Made by a program: the position numbers and the translations under genes
Notes under the pieces: model-generated
The model's input: the letters and a program-made list of their open reading frames with translations, nothing else
Database searches by the model: none
Told to the model about the DNA's origin: nothing
Assembly (NCBI RefSeq): GCF_000769405.2
Contig: NZ_CP053445.1
Span: 78,732-142,731, forward strand
Reading direction: 5' to 3'
DNA: 64,000 bases
From: Rhizobium brockwellii
GTDB lineage: Bacteria; Pseudomonadota; Alphaproteobacteria; Rhizobiales; Rhizobiaceae
Part shown: in pieces, positions 1 through 9,374 of the stretch
How the letters are laid out: the number at the start of each line of letters is the position of its first letter
How positions within the stretch are numbered: position 1 is the first letter of the stretch

Positions 1-1
1 T

Positions 2-3000
2 CCCGGCGACGAGGCATTTTGCAAAGGTTGGGAGGAGCTCGGCGGCAATCTCGAAAGTGCCGTTGCGCCGGGTGATTACGCATCGCTGGCGCGCTGCACC
101 CAATATGCCCACTTCACGCCGGAGTTTATCGTTCGTGCCATCTGGTCGGGCCTGGTCCGCATGGGGTTCGATGGTGGACGGGTCCTGGAGCCGGGTATCG
201 GCACGGGTATGTTTCCGGCGCTGATGCCGGATGCTCTCTCCAAGGTGAGCCATGTCACCGGCATCGAGCTTGATCCCGTCACCGCCCGTATCGTCCGGCT
301 GCTGCAGCCACGGGCCAGAATCGTCTGTGGCGATTTTGCCCGCACCGACCTGCCTGACCATTTCGATCTGGCGATCGGCAACCCGCCGTTTTCTGACAGG
401 ACGGTGAAGAGTGATCCGGCCCTCCGGTCTCTCGGCTTGCGGCTGCATGACTATTTCATCGCCAAGTCCATCGACCGGTTGAAGCCGGGCGGTCTCGCAG
501 CCTTCGTCACCTCGTCCGGCACGATGGACAAGGCTGACGCCCGCGCCCGTGAACACATCGCCGGCATGGCCGATCTCGCTGGCGCGATCCGCCTTCCCGA
601 AGGCAGCTTTCGCGCTGACGCAGGCACGGATGTTGTCGTCGATATCATCTTCTTCCGGAAACGCCGCGCCGAAGAGCAGGCTGGAGACGATAGCTGGCTC
701 GATCTTGCGCATGCGTTGGTGGAAGGTGAGGGCGGTAGCGTCCGTATCAACAGGTGGTTCGTCGATCACCCCGACATGGTGCTGGGACGCCATGCTCTCA
801 CCTCAGGTCCATTCGGCGAGGCCTATACCTGCCTCCCGATAGGCGGCGACCTTGAAATGAGCCTGAACGCTGCCGTCGGACACCTTACGGCCGGGCTCTA
901 CGACGGCGAGCCTTCGGCAATCGACTTCGCCCTTGAGGACGAAGTCGCGGAAGCCATGGCAGAGCGGCCTGATGATCCGAAGGTGCGCGAGGGCAGTTAT
1001 TTCATTGGCAAAGGCACGGCCTTGATGCAGGTGGTGGACGGGGTCGCTGTTCCTGTTGAGGTGAGGAAGGGCCGCAGCACTGAGGGCATCTTTGCCAAGC
1101 ACGCAGTGATCATCCGCAAGCTCATCCCTATCCGCGATGCGGTCCGGCTCATTCTCAAGCTTCAGGAACGCGATCAGCCCTGGCAAAAGGCACAGGTCGC
1201 GCTGCGCATCGCCTGGTCCAGTTTCGTGCGCGAGTTCGGCCCGATCAACTTCACCTCCGTCTCGACATCGGAGGATCCGGAAACCGGTGAGGTCAGGGAG
1301 ATCCATCGCCGGCCAAATATCGCGCCTTTCCTCGACGATCCCGATTGCTGGCTGGTGGCCTCGATCGAGGACTACGATCTCGAGACCAATACCGCCAAGC
1401 CCGGGCCGATCTTTACCGAGCGCGTCATCGCGCCGCCGCCGGCACCTGTCATCACCTCGGCATCGGATGCGCTCGCCGTTGTTCTGAACGAACGCGGCCA
1501 TGTCGATCCCGATCATATCGCCGAGCTGCTGCATCGTGACGTGGAAGGTGTGATCGGTGAGCTGGGTGAATCCATCTTCCGCGATCCATCCAACGGCTCC
1601 TGGCAGTCGGCCGATGCCTATCTGTCCGGCGCAGTCCGCTCGAAGCTCTCCACCGCACGCGCGGCCGCGGACCTCGACCCCGCCTTTCAGCGCAACGTCG
1701 CGGCGCTGGAGCGAGTCCAACCTGCCGATCTCCGGCCCTCGGACATCACCGCCCGGCTTGGCGCCCCGTGGATCCCCGCCGATGATGTCGTCGCCTTCGT
1801 CAAGGAGACCATGGATGCCGAGATTTCCATCCATCACCTACCGGAACTGGCGACATGGACGGTCAATGCGCGGCAGCTGGAATGGTCGGCCGCTGGCACC
1901 ACGGAATGGGGCACGCATCGCCGCCATGCTGGCCAGCTGCTGTCCGACGCTCTCAACTCCTGCGTGCCGCAGATCTTCGACACCGTCCGCGACGGCGAGA
2001 CTGAGCGACGAGTGCTGAACACCGTGGAGACGGAAGCCGCCAAGGAAAAGCTCGCAAAGATCAAGACTACCTTCCAGTCGTGGATCTGGTCCGATCCGGA
2101 TCGCACCGACCGGCTGGCGCGCATCTATAACGACACTTTCAACAACATCGCGCCGCGATCCTTCAACGGCGATCACCTGCAACTTCCGGGCGCCTCAGGC
2201 GCCTTTTCTTTGTATGGGCATCAGAAACGCGGGATCTGGCGGGTTATTTCGGCAGGTAGCACCTATCTCGCTCATGCCGTCGGTGCTGGAAAGACGCTGA
2301 CCATGGCGGCCGCCATCATGGAGCAGCGCCGTCTGGGTCTGATCAACAAGGCGATGCTCGTCGTGCCCGGCCATTGCCTGGCGCAGGCCGCCCGCGAGTT
2401 CCTCGCTCTCTATCCCAATGCGCGCATTCTGGTCGCCGACGAGACCAACTTCGTCAGAGAAAAGCGCCATCGCTTCCTGTCGCGGGCAGCGACCGCCAAC
2501 TGGGATGCGATCATCATCACCCATTCGGCGTTTCGCTTTATCTCCGTTCCCTCATCGTTCGAGGCGCAGATGATCCAGGATGAACTGGAGCTCTATGAGG
2601 AGCTGCTGGTCAAGGTTGATAGCCAGGATCGGCTGTCGCGCAAGCGCATTGAGCGCATGAAGGAAGGTCACAAGGAACGGCTCGAAGCGCTGGCGACCCG
2701 CAAGGACGATCTGCTGACCATCTCCGAGCTTGGGATCGACCAGATCATCGTCGATGAGGCACAGGAGTTCCGCAAGCTGTCCTTTGCCACCAACATGTCG
2801 ACACTGCGCGGTGTCGATCCGAACGGATCGCAACGCGCCTGGGACCTGTTCGTCAAATCCCGCTTCGTCGAGACGAAGAACCCGGGCAGGGCGCTGGTGC
2901 TGGCTTCGGGAACGCCGATCACCAACACGCTCGGCGAGATGTTCTCCGTGCAGCGGATGATGGGCCCAGTGGCATTGTTGGAACGTGGTCTGCACGAGTT

Positions 3001-4702
3001 CGACGCCTGGGCTTCGACCTTCGGCGATACCTCGACGGAACTCGAGCTGCAGCCATCGGGCAAATACAAGCCGGTCACGCGCTTCAGCCAGTTCGTCAAC
3101 GTGCCCGAACTGATCGCCATGTTCCGATCCTTCGCCGACGTCGTGCTGCCGGTCGATCTGAAAACCTATGTGAAAGTGCCGGAGGTCTCCGGCGGCAAGC
3201 GCCAGATCGTCACCGCCGAGCCGACCGCCGCTTTCAAGTCCTACCAGAAACAGCTGGACGCGCGGATCAAGGCCATCGAGATGCGGGATGGTCCGGCCAA
3301 GCCCGGCGACGATATCCTGCTCTCGGTCATCACCGACGGGCGGCATGCGGCGATCGATCTGCGCCTGGTCGATCAGGCCATGGGCAATGAGACCGCCAAC
3401 AAGCTGAACGCGCTTGTCACCAATGCCCACAGGATCTGGCAGGAAACCGGAGAGGCGGAATACCGCCGTAAGGACGGCAAGCCGTTCGACCGGCCGGGCG
3501 CCGGCCAGTTGATCTTTTCCGATCTCGGCACGATCAATGTCGAGGCATCCCGCGGTTTTTCCGCATACAGATGGATCCGCGATGAGCTCGTCCGCCTTGG
3601 CGTGCCGGCTTCGGAAATTGCCTTCATGCAGGATTACAAGAAGTCGGACGCCAAGCAGCGGCTGTTCAACGACTTCAATGCCGGCAAGGTACGCGTGCTG
3701 ATCGGCTCGTCCGAAACCATGGGCACCGGTGTCAACGTTCAAGCGCGGCTCAAAGCCCTGCATCACCTCGATGTACCGTGGCTCCCATCGCAGATCGAGC
3801 AGCGCGAGGGCCGTATTATCCGCCAGGGCAATCAACATGACGAGGTCGACGTGTTTGCCTATGCGACGCTCGGCAGTCTCGATGCCACCATGTGGCAGAA
3901 CAACGAGCGCAAGGCCCGCTTCATTGCGGCGGCCCTGTCCGGTGACACAAGTGTGCGTCGGCTGGAGGATATGGGCGAGGGGCAGGCAAACCAGTTCGCC
4001 ATGGCCAAGGCCATCGCGTCCGGCGACGAGCGGCTGATGCAGAAGGCCGGACTTGAGGCCGAGATCGCCCGCCTGGATCGCCTGCGGGCCGCCCATATCG
4101 ACGATCAGCACGCCATCCGTCGGCAGATCCGCGACGCCGAACGGGATATCGAGTTTTCCAGCCGCCGGATCGAGGAGGTAGGCAAGGATATCGAGCGGCT
4201 GGTCCCAACATCTGGCGACGCCTTTGTCATGCAAGTTGGCGAAGACACATTCGACGAGCGCAAACTCGCTGGCCGCGCGCTGATGAAGGAAATCCTGACG
4301 CTGGTTCAGCTTCAGCAGGAGAAAGAAATGATCATCGCCACCATCGGCGGTTTCGATCTCGCCTATCAGGGCGAACGGTTTGGCAAGGATGGTTATCGCT
4401 ATGACACCCTGCTCCAACGCACAGGTGGAGGCTACGAGATCGACTTGGCCGTCACCACCACGCCGATCGGCGCGATCTCCCGGCTCGAACATGCGCTTGG
4501 CGGGTTTGAACAGGAACGCGAGAACCATCGCAATAGGCTCGTCGATGCGAAACGGCGTCTCGCCTCTTATACGCCGCGTCTGGGGGAAAGCTTCTCATTC
4601 GAAGCCGAGCTCGAACTCAAGCTGAGCCAACTGGACGAGATCGAGAGGGATCTGGCGGCAACCGCCGACGAACCAGAGGAGGATCGCCAGCAGGCCGCGT
4701 GA
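2..4702 (+). CDS. Giant methylase-helicase (N6-adenine MTase domain + SNF2-type helicase), 5' partial
   Basis: The reading frame is open from base 2, so the true start lies upstream; about 1566 residues are visible. The N-terminal part is a Rossmann methyltransferase: a glycine-rich AdoMet loop (LEPGIGTG near bases 185-210) and the catalytic NPPF tetrad at 380-391, typical of N6-adenine methylases. The C-terminal half is a superfamily 2 helicase with Walker A GAGKT near 2284, DEAQ box (VDEAQEF) near 2749 and a helicase C-terminal region with QREGRIIRQGN near 3796. A charged coiled-coil-like tail follows. Such proteins are common on rhizobial plasmids and phages. The role is not established; protection or remodelling of incoming plasmid DNA is my inference. 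The gene ends in its own terminator. Confidence 0.85.
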   Translation, partial: PGDEAFCKGWEELGGNLESAVAPGDYASLARCTQYAHFTPEFIVRAIWSGLVRMGFDGGRVLEPGIGTGMFPALMPDALSKVSHVTGIELDPVTARIVRLLQPRARIVCGDFARTDLPDHFDLAIGNPPFSDRTVKSDPALRSLGLRLHDYFIAKSIDRLKPGGLAAFVTSSGTMDKADARAREHIAGMADLAGAIRLPEGSFRADAGTDVVVDIIFFRKRRAEEQAGDDSWLDLAHALVEGEGGSVRINRWFVDHPDMVLGRHALTSGPFGEAYTCLPIGGDLEMSLNAAVGHLTAGLYDGEPSAIDFALEDEVAEAMAERPDDPKVREGSYFIGKGTALMQVVDGVAVPVEVRKGRSTEGIFAKHAVIIRKLIPIRDAVRLILKLQERDQPWQKAQVALRIAWSSFVREFGPINFTSVSTSEDPETGEVREIHRRPNIAPFLDDPDCWLVASIEDYDLETNTAKPGPIFTERVIAPPPAPVITSASDALAVVLNERGHVDPDHIAELLHRDVEGVIGELGESIFRDPSNGSWQSADAYLSGAVRSKLSTARAAADLDPAFQRNVAALERVQPADLRPSDITARLGAPWIPADDVVAFVKETMDAEISIHHLPELATWTVNARQLEWSAAGTTEWGTHRRHAGQLLSDALNSCVPQIFDTVRDGETERRVLNTVETEAAKEKLAKIKTTFQSWIWSDPDRTDRLARIYNDTFNNIAPRSFNGDHLQLPGASGAFSLYGHQKRGIWRVISAGSTYLAHAVGAGKTLTMAAAIMEQRRLGLINKAMLVVPGHCLAQAAREFLALYPNARILVADETNFVREKRHRFLSRAATANWDAIIITHSAFRFISVPSSFEAQMIQDELELYEELLVKVDSQDRLSRKRIERMKEGHKERLEALATRKDDLLTISELGIDQIIVDEAQEFRKLSFATNMSTLRGVDPNGSQRAWDLFVKSRFVETKNPGRALVLASGTPITNTLGEMFSVQRMMGPVALLERGLHEFDAWASTFGDTSTELELQPSGKYKPVTRFSQFVNVPELIAMFRSFADVVLPVDLKTYVKVPEVSGGKRQIVTAEPTAAFKSYQKQLDARIKAIEMRDGPAKPGDDILLSVITDGRHAAIDLRLVDQAMGNETANKLNALVTNAHRIWQETGEAEYRRKDGKPFDRPGAGQLIFSDLGTINVEASRGFSAYRWIRDELVRLGVPASEIAFMQDYKKSDAKQRLFNDFNAGKVRVLIGSSETMGTGVNVQARLKALHHLDVPWLPSQIEQREGRIIRQGNQHDEVDVFAYATLGSLDATMWQNNERKARFIAAALSGDTSVRRLEDMGEGQANQFAMAKAIASGDERLMQKAGLEAEIARLDRLRAAHIDDQHAIRRQIRDAERDIEFSSRRIEEVGKDIERLVPTSGDAFVMQVGEDTFDERKLAGRALMKEILTLVQLQQEKEMIIATIGGFDLAYQGERFGKDGYRYDTLLQRTGGGYEIDLAVTTTPIGAISRLEHALGGFEQERENHRNRLVDAKRRLASYTPRLGESFSFEAELELKLSQLDEIERDLAATADEPEEDRQQAA

Positions 4703-4821
4703 TCGGCGACATACTGCGGTTACTTGAAACGGGGTCGGACCATACACATCTATCGGTCATCACCCGTTTCGATGGTTTGCCTCACAGTGGCGATTGCCGC
4801 GCGTTTGAAACTGTCCGGGTT

Positions 4822-4864
4822 GGAAGGGCGCTCCCCGAAAGGGTCGAGCGCCCTTCCGTTTTTG
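4822..4864 (+). terminator. Rho-independent terminator after the methylase-helicase
   Basis: A perfect 11-bp stem, GGAAGGGCGCT at 4822-4832 pairing with AGCGCCCTTCC at 4847-4857, encloses a 14-base loop and is followed by GTTTTT. It lies between the rightward helicase gene and the leftward ligase gene. The T run is on the plus strand, so it mainly serves the helicase transcript. Confidence 0.8.
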
Positions 4865-4877
4865 GCACGTTCGGGCG

Positions 4878-5924
4878 CTACTCGCTGAGTTTGTAGATCG
4901 CCGCGTTGTCTTGCAGTTCCCGCAGGCCCTTGTACGAGGCATGCCGCAATTTGCCATCGTCGGTCCAGGCGCGATATTCGATCTCGGCAATCAATGTCGG
5001 TTGAACGAAGACGACCCCCTTTTTATCGACGGCAACCGGCGCACGCTTGGTCTTCAGCGTGTCCAGCATCCGACGCAGTTTCATCGCGTCTTTTTGCTTG
5101 AAGCCAGTTCCGACCGAACCGACATAGACGAACGCGTCGCCCTGATACGCTGCGAGCAACAGGCTGCCGATCCCACCGCGCGCCGCGGTGGATGGCTCGT
5201 ATCCGACAATCACAAAGCTTTCGCTCTGGATGCATTTGATCTTCAGCCAGTCGCCGAGCCGGCCCGAGCGGTAGGCACTGTCGCGGTGCTTGGCAATGAT
5301 GCCTTCCAGGCCGTGTTCTCGGGCGGCCGCCAGAAGTGTCGCGCCATCCGCTTCGACCTCCTCCGAGACGCGGATTACGCTTTCGCTTTCGCCGATCAGG
5401 TCTTCCAGCAGGTGACGACGACCGGACAACTCCATCTTCGTCAGGTCATGGCCATCGAAATACAACAGGTCGAATGCGTAGAGAATAGCATCGTCTGACG
5501 CTTGTCTGCCCCCGCGCCCACCGAGCGAGCGCTGCAGCGCCCCAAAGTCCGATCGGCCCTCCGCATCGAGCACGACGGCTTCCCCATCCAGGATTGCGGT
5601 CCCGACGCCGAGCTTGCGCGCAGCGGCGGCGATTGCCGGAAACCTGTCGGTCCAGTCATGGCCGCCGCGGGTGATGATCCGCACCGCGTTCGGCTCGACG
5701 TGAACAGCCACACGATAGCCGTCCCATTTGATCTCATAGATCCAGTCCGGTCCCGATGGCGGCTTTGCTTTCAAGAGCGCCAGGCAAGGTTCAATGCGAT
5801 CCGGCATCGGGTCGAAAGGAAGCTGCGGTTGCGCTGGATCACGTGGTTTGCGCGGTCGCGAGCGGATCGGAGCGTCCGTCTCCCGCAAAAGCGGCTGGGA
5901 TTTTTGGCGCGGCGGCTTTGTCAT
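4878..5924 (-). CDS. ATP-dependent DNA ligase, LigD ligase-domain type
   Basis: A 348-residue stand-alone ATP-dependent ligase that seals nicks through a lysyl-AMP intermediate. Motif I is EIKWDGYR near residue 65, with K as the adenylated lysine. DGEAVVLD and the EGIIAKHRDS segment match later nucleotidyltransferase motifs, and the C-terminal third fits the OB-fold domain (GSVGTGF, YRAWTDDGKLRHASYKGLRE). It lacks the polymerase and phosphoesterase domains of full LigD, and no ku gene lies in the window. Rhizobia often carry several such plasmid-borne ligases for alternative end joining. The role in plasmid repair or establishment is inferred. It is transcribed alone, leftward, with no neighbour in the same operon. 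Confidence 0.88.
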   Translation of the reverse strand: MTKPPRQKSQPLLRETDAPIRSRPRKPRDPAQPQLPFDPMPDRIEPCLALLKAKPPSGPDWIYEIKWDGYRVAVHVEPNAVRIITRGGHDWTDRFPAIAAAARKLGVGTAILDGEAVVLDAEGRSDFGALQRSLGGRGGRQASDDAILYAFDLLYFDGHDLTKMELSGRRHLLEDLIGESESVIRVSEEVEADGATLLAAAREHGLEGIIAKHRDSAYRSGRLGDWLKIKCIQSESFVIVGYEPSTAARGGIGSLLLAAYQGDAFVYVGSVGTGFKQKDAMKLRRMLDTLKTKRAPVAVDKKGVVFVQPTLIAEIEYRAWTDDGKLRHASYKGLRELQDNAAIYKLSE

Positions 5925-6244
5925 GGCCTGAGTTCAGCAGCAATTGCTTAAAATCGTGTGACATCGCTGGGAAATGGAAGGGAGGACGACGAGAGAGGGG
6001 AGGAAGGAGGGGAAGGAAACCGGTTCGCTGGACGGTCCGACGGCTGCCGGTTCCCTCAATCGCGCCGGTCGCCGAGACCGGGCCAGCTTGCCTCGCAAGG
6101 CAGGTGTGCCTCGCTCCTCCGCAAGCCAGGTCTGCTCCGGCGCAATTGCAGCCGCCGTCCCGTCCTGCGGTTCGGAGGATGTCTTCGAGAAGAAGATGAG
6201 GAGGCAAGGACAGTCCGTCCGCCCGAAACCGAAAGGTCATTCCC
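5925..6244. other. Intergenic region between ligase and parB-like gene
   Basis: No convincing gene. It holds the divergent promoters of the ligase (leftward) and the ParB-like gene (rightward), although I cannot assign -35/-10 boxes with confidence. The stretch 5974-6018 is almost entirely purine on the plus strand, with only a few C and T interruptions. Short ORFs here overlap one another in several frames and look like chance. Confidence 0.5.
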
Positions 6245-7960
6245 ATGCAGTTGATTACAGCCGATCCGCGCAGTCTGAAGGACAATCCTGACCGGTCCCG
6301 TCAGTCGAAATCTTCGGCCCAGTCCGACGCGCTGCTCTGCGCATCGATCCGGGCCATCGGTGTCGTCCAGCCGCCGATCGTCAAACTCGATCCGGAAGGC
6401 GGCAACAGCTACATCATCGTCTTCGGTCACCGCCGCGCCGCCCAGGCGATTGCCGCGGATCTCATGGAAATCCCGCTGCTGCTAGCCGATCCATCCGACG
6501 ATCTCGGCGCCATGCAGTCCTTTGCGGAGAACATCGCCCGCGAGCCGCTGAACCCTGTCGACCAGTGGCGCGCCATCGAACGGCTGGTTGCTCTCGGATG
6601 GACCGAGGAGTCGATCGCCATGGCGCTGGCACTCCCCAGCCGGCAGATCAGAAAGCTGCGGCTGCTGGCCAATATCCTGCCCGCCATGCTCGACCAGATG
6701 GCGCGGGGCGATATGCCGAACGAGCAGCAGCTGCGCACGATCGCCGCCGCCAGTCAGGATGAGCAGGCCGAGGTGTGGAAGAAGTACAAGCCGAAGAAGC
6801 AGGATCCACAGGTGTCGTGGTGGGAGGTCGCCCGGGCGCTGACCACGACCCGGATGCTCGCCAAGCACGCAAGCTTCGGCGACGATCTGGCTTTGGCCTA
6901 TGGTATCGTCTGGGTCGAGGACCTGTTTGCACCCGCCGACGAGGACAGTCGCTACACCACGGATGTCGAGGCGTTTCTCGGGGCGCAGCAGGAATGGCTT
7001 GCCAACAACCTGCCCAAGCGTGGTTCGGTTATCGAGGCCAACGAATACGGCCAGGCCAAGCTGCCCGCGAAGGCGCAACAGGTCTACGGCAAACCGGGCA
7101 AGGGCGACCTGACCGGCTGGTACATCAACGCGCGCGACGGCTCGGTGCAGTCGGTTGCCTACCGCATGCCGGAGGTGAAGAAGCCCAAGCTGGTCAAGGA
7201 TTCCGACGGTGTCGAAACCCTCGTCGAGGAGGTCGAGGCACCGAGAGTACGACCCGACGTGACCCAGAAGGGTCTCGACATGATCGGTGATCTGCGGACT
7301 GACGCTCTGCACGAGGCGCTCGCCCGTGCGCCGATCGAGGACGACACGCTGATGGCCCTGCTCATTCTGGCCTTCACCGGTACGAATGTCACGGTCGCCA
7401 GTGGCGCATCGGACAATCCCTATGGTCATGCAAAATGCGGGCCGCATGCTGCCAGGCTGATTGGCGAGGACGGCAAGCTGTCCTTCGATCGCGAGACACT
7501 GGTTCAGGCTGCGCGCTCGGTGCTGATCGAAGTCCTGTCGCTTCGCCGCAATCGCTCTGACAGCGGACTGATCGCCCGCATTGCCGGCGACGCCATCGGC
7601 GCTGATCAGTTCCTACCCAATATGGGCACGGAGGACTTTCTCTCCTGCCTGTCGCGCACCGCGCTGGAGGCGACGGCGGAGGAGGCAGGCGTGCCCGGTC
7701 GGATCAAGGTGAAGGACACCCGTGCGGCGCTGATCGAGCATTTTGCCGAGGGGAAACTGGTGCATCCGGCAGCGCTGCTCGCGCCATTAACTGAGGACGC
7801 GCGGTCGTGGGTTGGACGCCACATCGGCGTCGACCGTGGATTGGAGGATGCTGCCGACGATCCCAATACTCTCGAGGATCAGCTTTCCGGTGGTGACTTC
7901 GTGGACCATTCCGCCGCCGATGAAGAGGCCGGCGAGGGTTTCCGCGAGGCCGCCGAATAA
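6245..7960 (+). CDS. ParB/RepB/Spo0J-like nuclease-domain protein
   Basis: 571 residues, about twice the length of a partition ParB. The N-terminal part carries a ParB-type domain: VQPPIVKL, then FGHRRAAQAIA (the conserved GHRR box) near residues 60-70 and ENIAREPLNPVDQWRAI near 95, followed by a helix-turn-helix region (TEESIAMALALPSRQIRKLRLL). The long C-terminal part has no motif I recognise. No parA accompanies it, and the plasmid's own repABC system should lie beyond the right edge, so a partition role is doubtful. A DNA-binding or nuclease function is more likely. The start ATG follows the purine-rich leader, and a hairpin lies after the stop. It is probably grouped with the downstream DUF7007 gene. 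Confidence 0.8.
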   Translation: MQLITADPRSLKDNPDRSRQSKSSAQSDALLCASIRAIGVVQPPIVKLDPEGGNSYIIVFGHRRAAQAIAADLMEIPLLLADPSDDLGAMQSFAENIAREPLNPVDQWRAIERLVALGWTEESIAMALALPSRQIRKLRLLANILPAMLDQMARGDMPNEQQLRTIAAASQDEQAEVWKKYKPKKQDPQVSWWEVARALTTTRMLAKHASFGDDLALAYGIVWVEDLFAPADEDSRYTTDVEAFLGAQQEWLANNLPKRGSVIEANEYGQAKLPAKAQQVYGKPGKGDLTGWYINARDGSVQSVAYRMPEVKKPKLVKDSDGVETLVEEVEAPRVRPDVTQKGLDMIGDLRTDALHEALARAPIEDDTLMALLILAFTGTNVTVASGASDNPYGHAKCGPHAARLIGEDGKLSFDRETLVQAARSVLIEVLSLRRNRSDSGLIARIAGDAIGADQFLPNMGTEDFLSCLSRTALEATAEEAGVPGRIKVKDTRAALIEHFAEGKLVHPAALLAPLTEDARSWVGRHIGVDRGLEDAADDPNTLEDQLSGGDFVDHSAADEEAGEGFREAAE

Positions 7961-7984
7961 ACACCAGGCACCAGGATCTGAACC

Positions 7985-8021
7985 GACGCCGCTGGCTGAT
8001 GCCGGCGGCGTCTTCGTTTCC
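7985..8021 (+). terminator. Hairpin after parB-like gene, possible attenuating terminator
   Basis: A 12-bp stem, GACGCCGCTGGC (7985-7996) with GCCGGCGGCGTC (8001-8012), has one G-U pair, a 4-base loop and a pyrimidine-rich tail (TTCGTTTCC). It sits in the 82-base gap before the next gene, so partial read-through is possible. Confidence 0.5.
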
Positions 8022-8042
8022 AGCAATCAGAAGGAGTTTGTC

Positions 8043-8693
8043 ATGGCGGAAATCCATGATGACATCGCAGCAGAACAAGCAGCGCATGAGGCTGAACTAC
8101 GGACACTAGACCGGCCGACGATACGAACAGGAGCCTCGACGCCATGGGGTCTGGCGCAGCTCTCGCGGCAATTCGCCGACGGTATCGTTCTGCATTCCAC
8201 CGCCAGCCATGGTGGTTTCCATCTCGACGAGAATGCCAATGGCACCGTCCATGCACACTATCGTAATGACACCGAATTCTACGAAGAGGATTGTGAATGG
8301 GCGAAGGTCGCCCATGCCTTCCCGCAGCTGTTCACGGCCTATGAGCGGCGCCTGGCGGATCGCACACTTCGCGACACTTATCCTGATGCCTACGAGCGCG
8401 TGATGAGCGTCACACTGAAGGACGGTCAGTCGCATATTCGGGACCGACAGGAATTCGAAAAGCGACATCGCAACGACTGGGTGGTCATCGCGGCCCTCAA
8501 TACCGATCACCAGCCTGGCTTTGTCGAGTGCATCGCGGCGCTGGGTGGGACCCGGGGCGAGACCAGTGAACGACGGTTTCTGGTTCCACGCTCCGACTAC
8601 ACGATCGGCCGGCATGGCTTCGTCATCGATCCAGCCAAGCACGAGCCATATGATGGTCCGTCCAGCTTCGTGACCTGGGCGGCGCGGCGATGA
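8043..8693 (+). CDS. DUF7007-type conserved plasmid protein
   Basis: 216 residues. The ATG at 8043 is preceded by AGAAGGAG at 8029-8036, a strong ribosome site, so the in-frame start further upstream is rejected. The core HSTASHGGFHLDENANG and the YEEDCEWAKVAHAFP segment resemble the DUF7007 family found on Rhizobiales plasmids, an assignment made from memory of the motif. Function is unknown. It is acidic, soluble and has no signal peptide. It follows the ParB-like gene and overlaps the next small ORF by four bases (ATGA). Confidence 0.75.
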   Translation: MAEIHDDIAAEQAAHEAELRTLDRPTIRTGASTPWGLAQLSRQFADGIVLHSTASHGGFHLDENANGTVHAHYRNDTEFYEEDCEWAKVAHAFPQLFTAYERRLADRTLRDTYPDAYERVMSVTLKDGQSHIRDRQEFEKRHRNDWVVIAALNTDHQPGFVECIAALGGTRGETSERRFLVPRSDYTIGRHGFVIDPAKHEPYDGPSSFVTWAARR

Positions 8694-8926
8694 CAGTCGC
8701 GTCCACTGACACCGACGCGCCCCGAAATCATGTGATCGATGTCATCGCGTTCTATCAAGGCATCTGGGCACGGCAGAGGGATTGCCGTTTGCGGCGAGCA
8801 GAGCTGACACGACAAACGATGGTGCGGTGGAAATGCAAAACACGGCATGGCCCACCATCGACCACTGCACGCATATCAACGGAGCCGGGCGAGTGCGGAA
8901 GCCTGACCAAGTCGCGGGTGCGGTAA
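8690..8926 (+). CDS. Small hypothetical protein
   Basis: 78 residues, basic, starting at an ATG that overlaps the stop of the preceding gene (ATGA), the arrangement expected of translational coupling. I recognise no domain. The N-terminal half (NHVIDVIAFYQGIWARQRDCRLRRAEL) looks protein-like, but the C-terminal half is low in hydrophobics and could be non-coding read-through. It could be a truncated copy of a longer protein. Confidence 0.35.
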   Translation: MTVASTDTDAPRNHVIDVIAFYQGIWARQRDCRLRRAELTRQTMVRWKCKTRHGPPSTTARISTEPGECGSLTKSRVR

Positions 8927-9374
8927 AGCGTTGATCGAAGGGCGGAGCCCGGGAACGGGGCAACCTGCTTGCCGTGGAGTGTGTTGGCATCGAGTTTTGT
9001 CAGTGCCCTCTATGGGTGACGCGGCGTTGCCAAGGTCGGATCGCGATGGCGATATCATGCTGTCGTAGACCAGATTGTCGGCCGGCACAGCACCTCGGTT
9101 TTGCTGCGGTCTGACATGGGCGCGTCCCGGTCAAAGGCCGCTGGCGCGCCGCGTTGCGGCAGGATCATCGCCTCGTCGCAAGGCAGGCCCGCGTCTGTCG
9201 CACCCCGCAAGTGCGGGCAGCACCATCCGCAAACCATCCTCGCTCCTCCTGGCGATGCCCTGACCTTGGGCCGGGCCGCTGGTGCCCATGTCCTTTTGCC
9301 CGCACCCGAGGGGCTGAGCCGGACGACAACCGGCACCCCGGGTTTCGCTGAAACATCGCTAAAAGGATCCGATC
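8927..9374. other. Intergenic region, nothing assignable
   Basis: 448 bases without a supportable gene. ORFs on both strands overlap and have biased, arginine- and proline-rich compositions typical of shadow frames in GC-rich DNA. The right end must hold the promoter and ribosome site (AAAAGGA at 9361-9367) of the gene starting at 9375. Confidence 0.4.

Noticed and set aside
2552-4528. A 658-codon ORF on the minus strand
   Set aside because: It is the antisense shadow of the methylase-helicase; its translation is a GC-rich composition artefact with no domain.
6245-7960. Partition locus (parA-parB)
   Set aside because: The ParB-like protein is twice the usual length and has no parA neighbour; repABC is expected to the right of the window.
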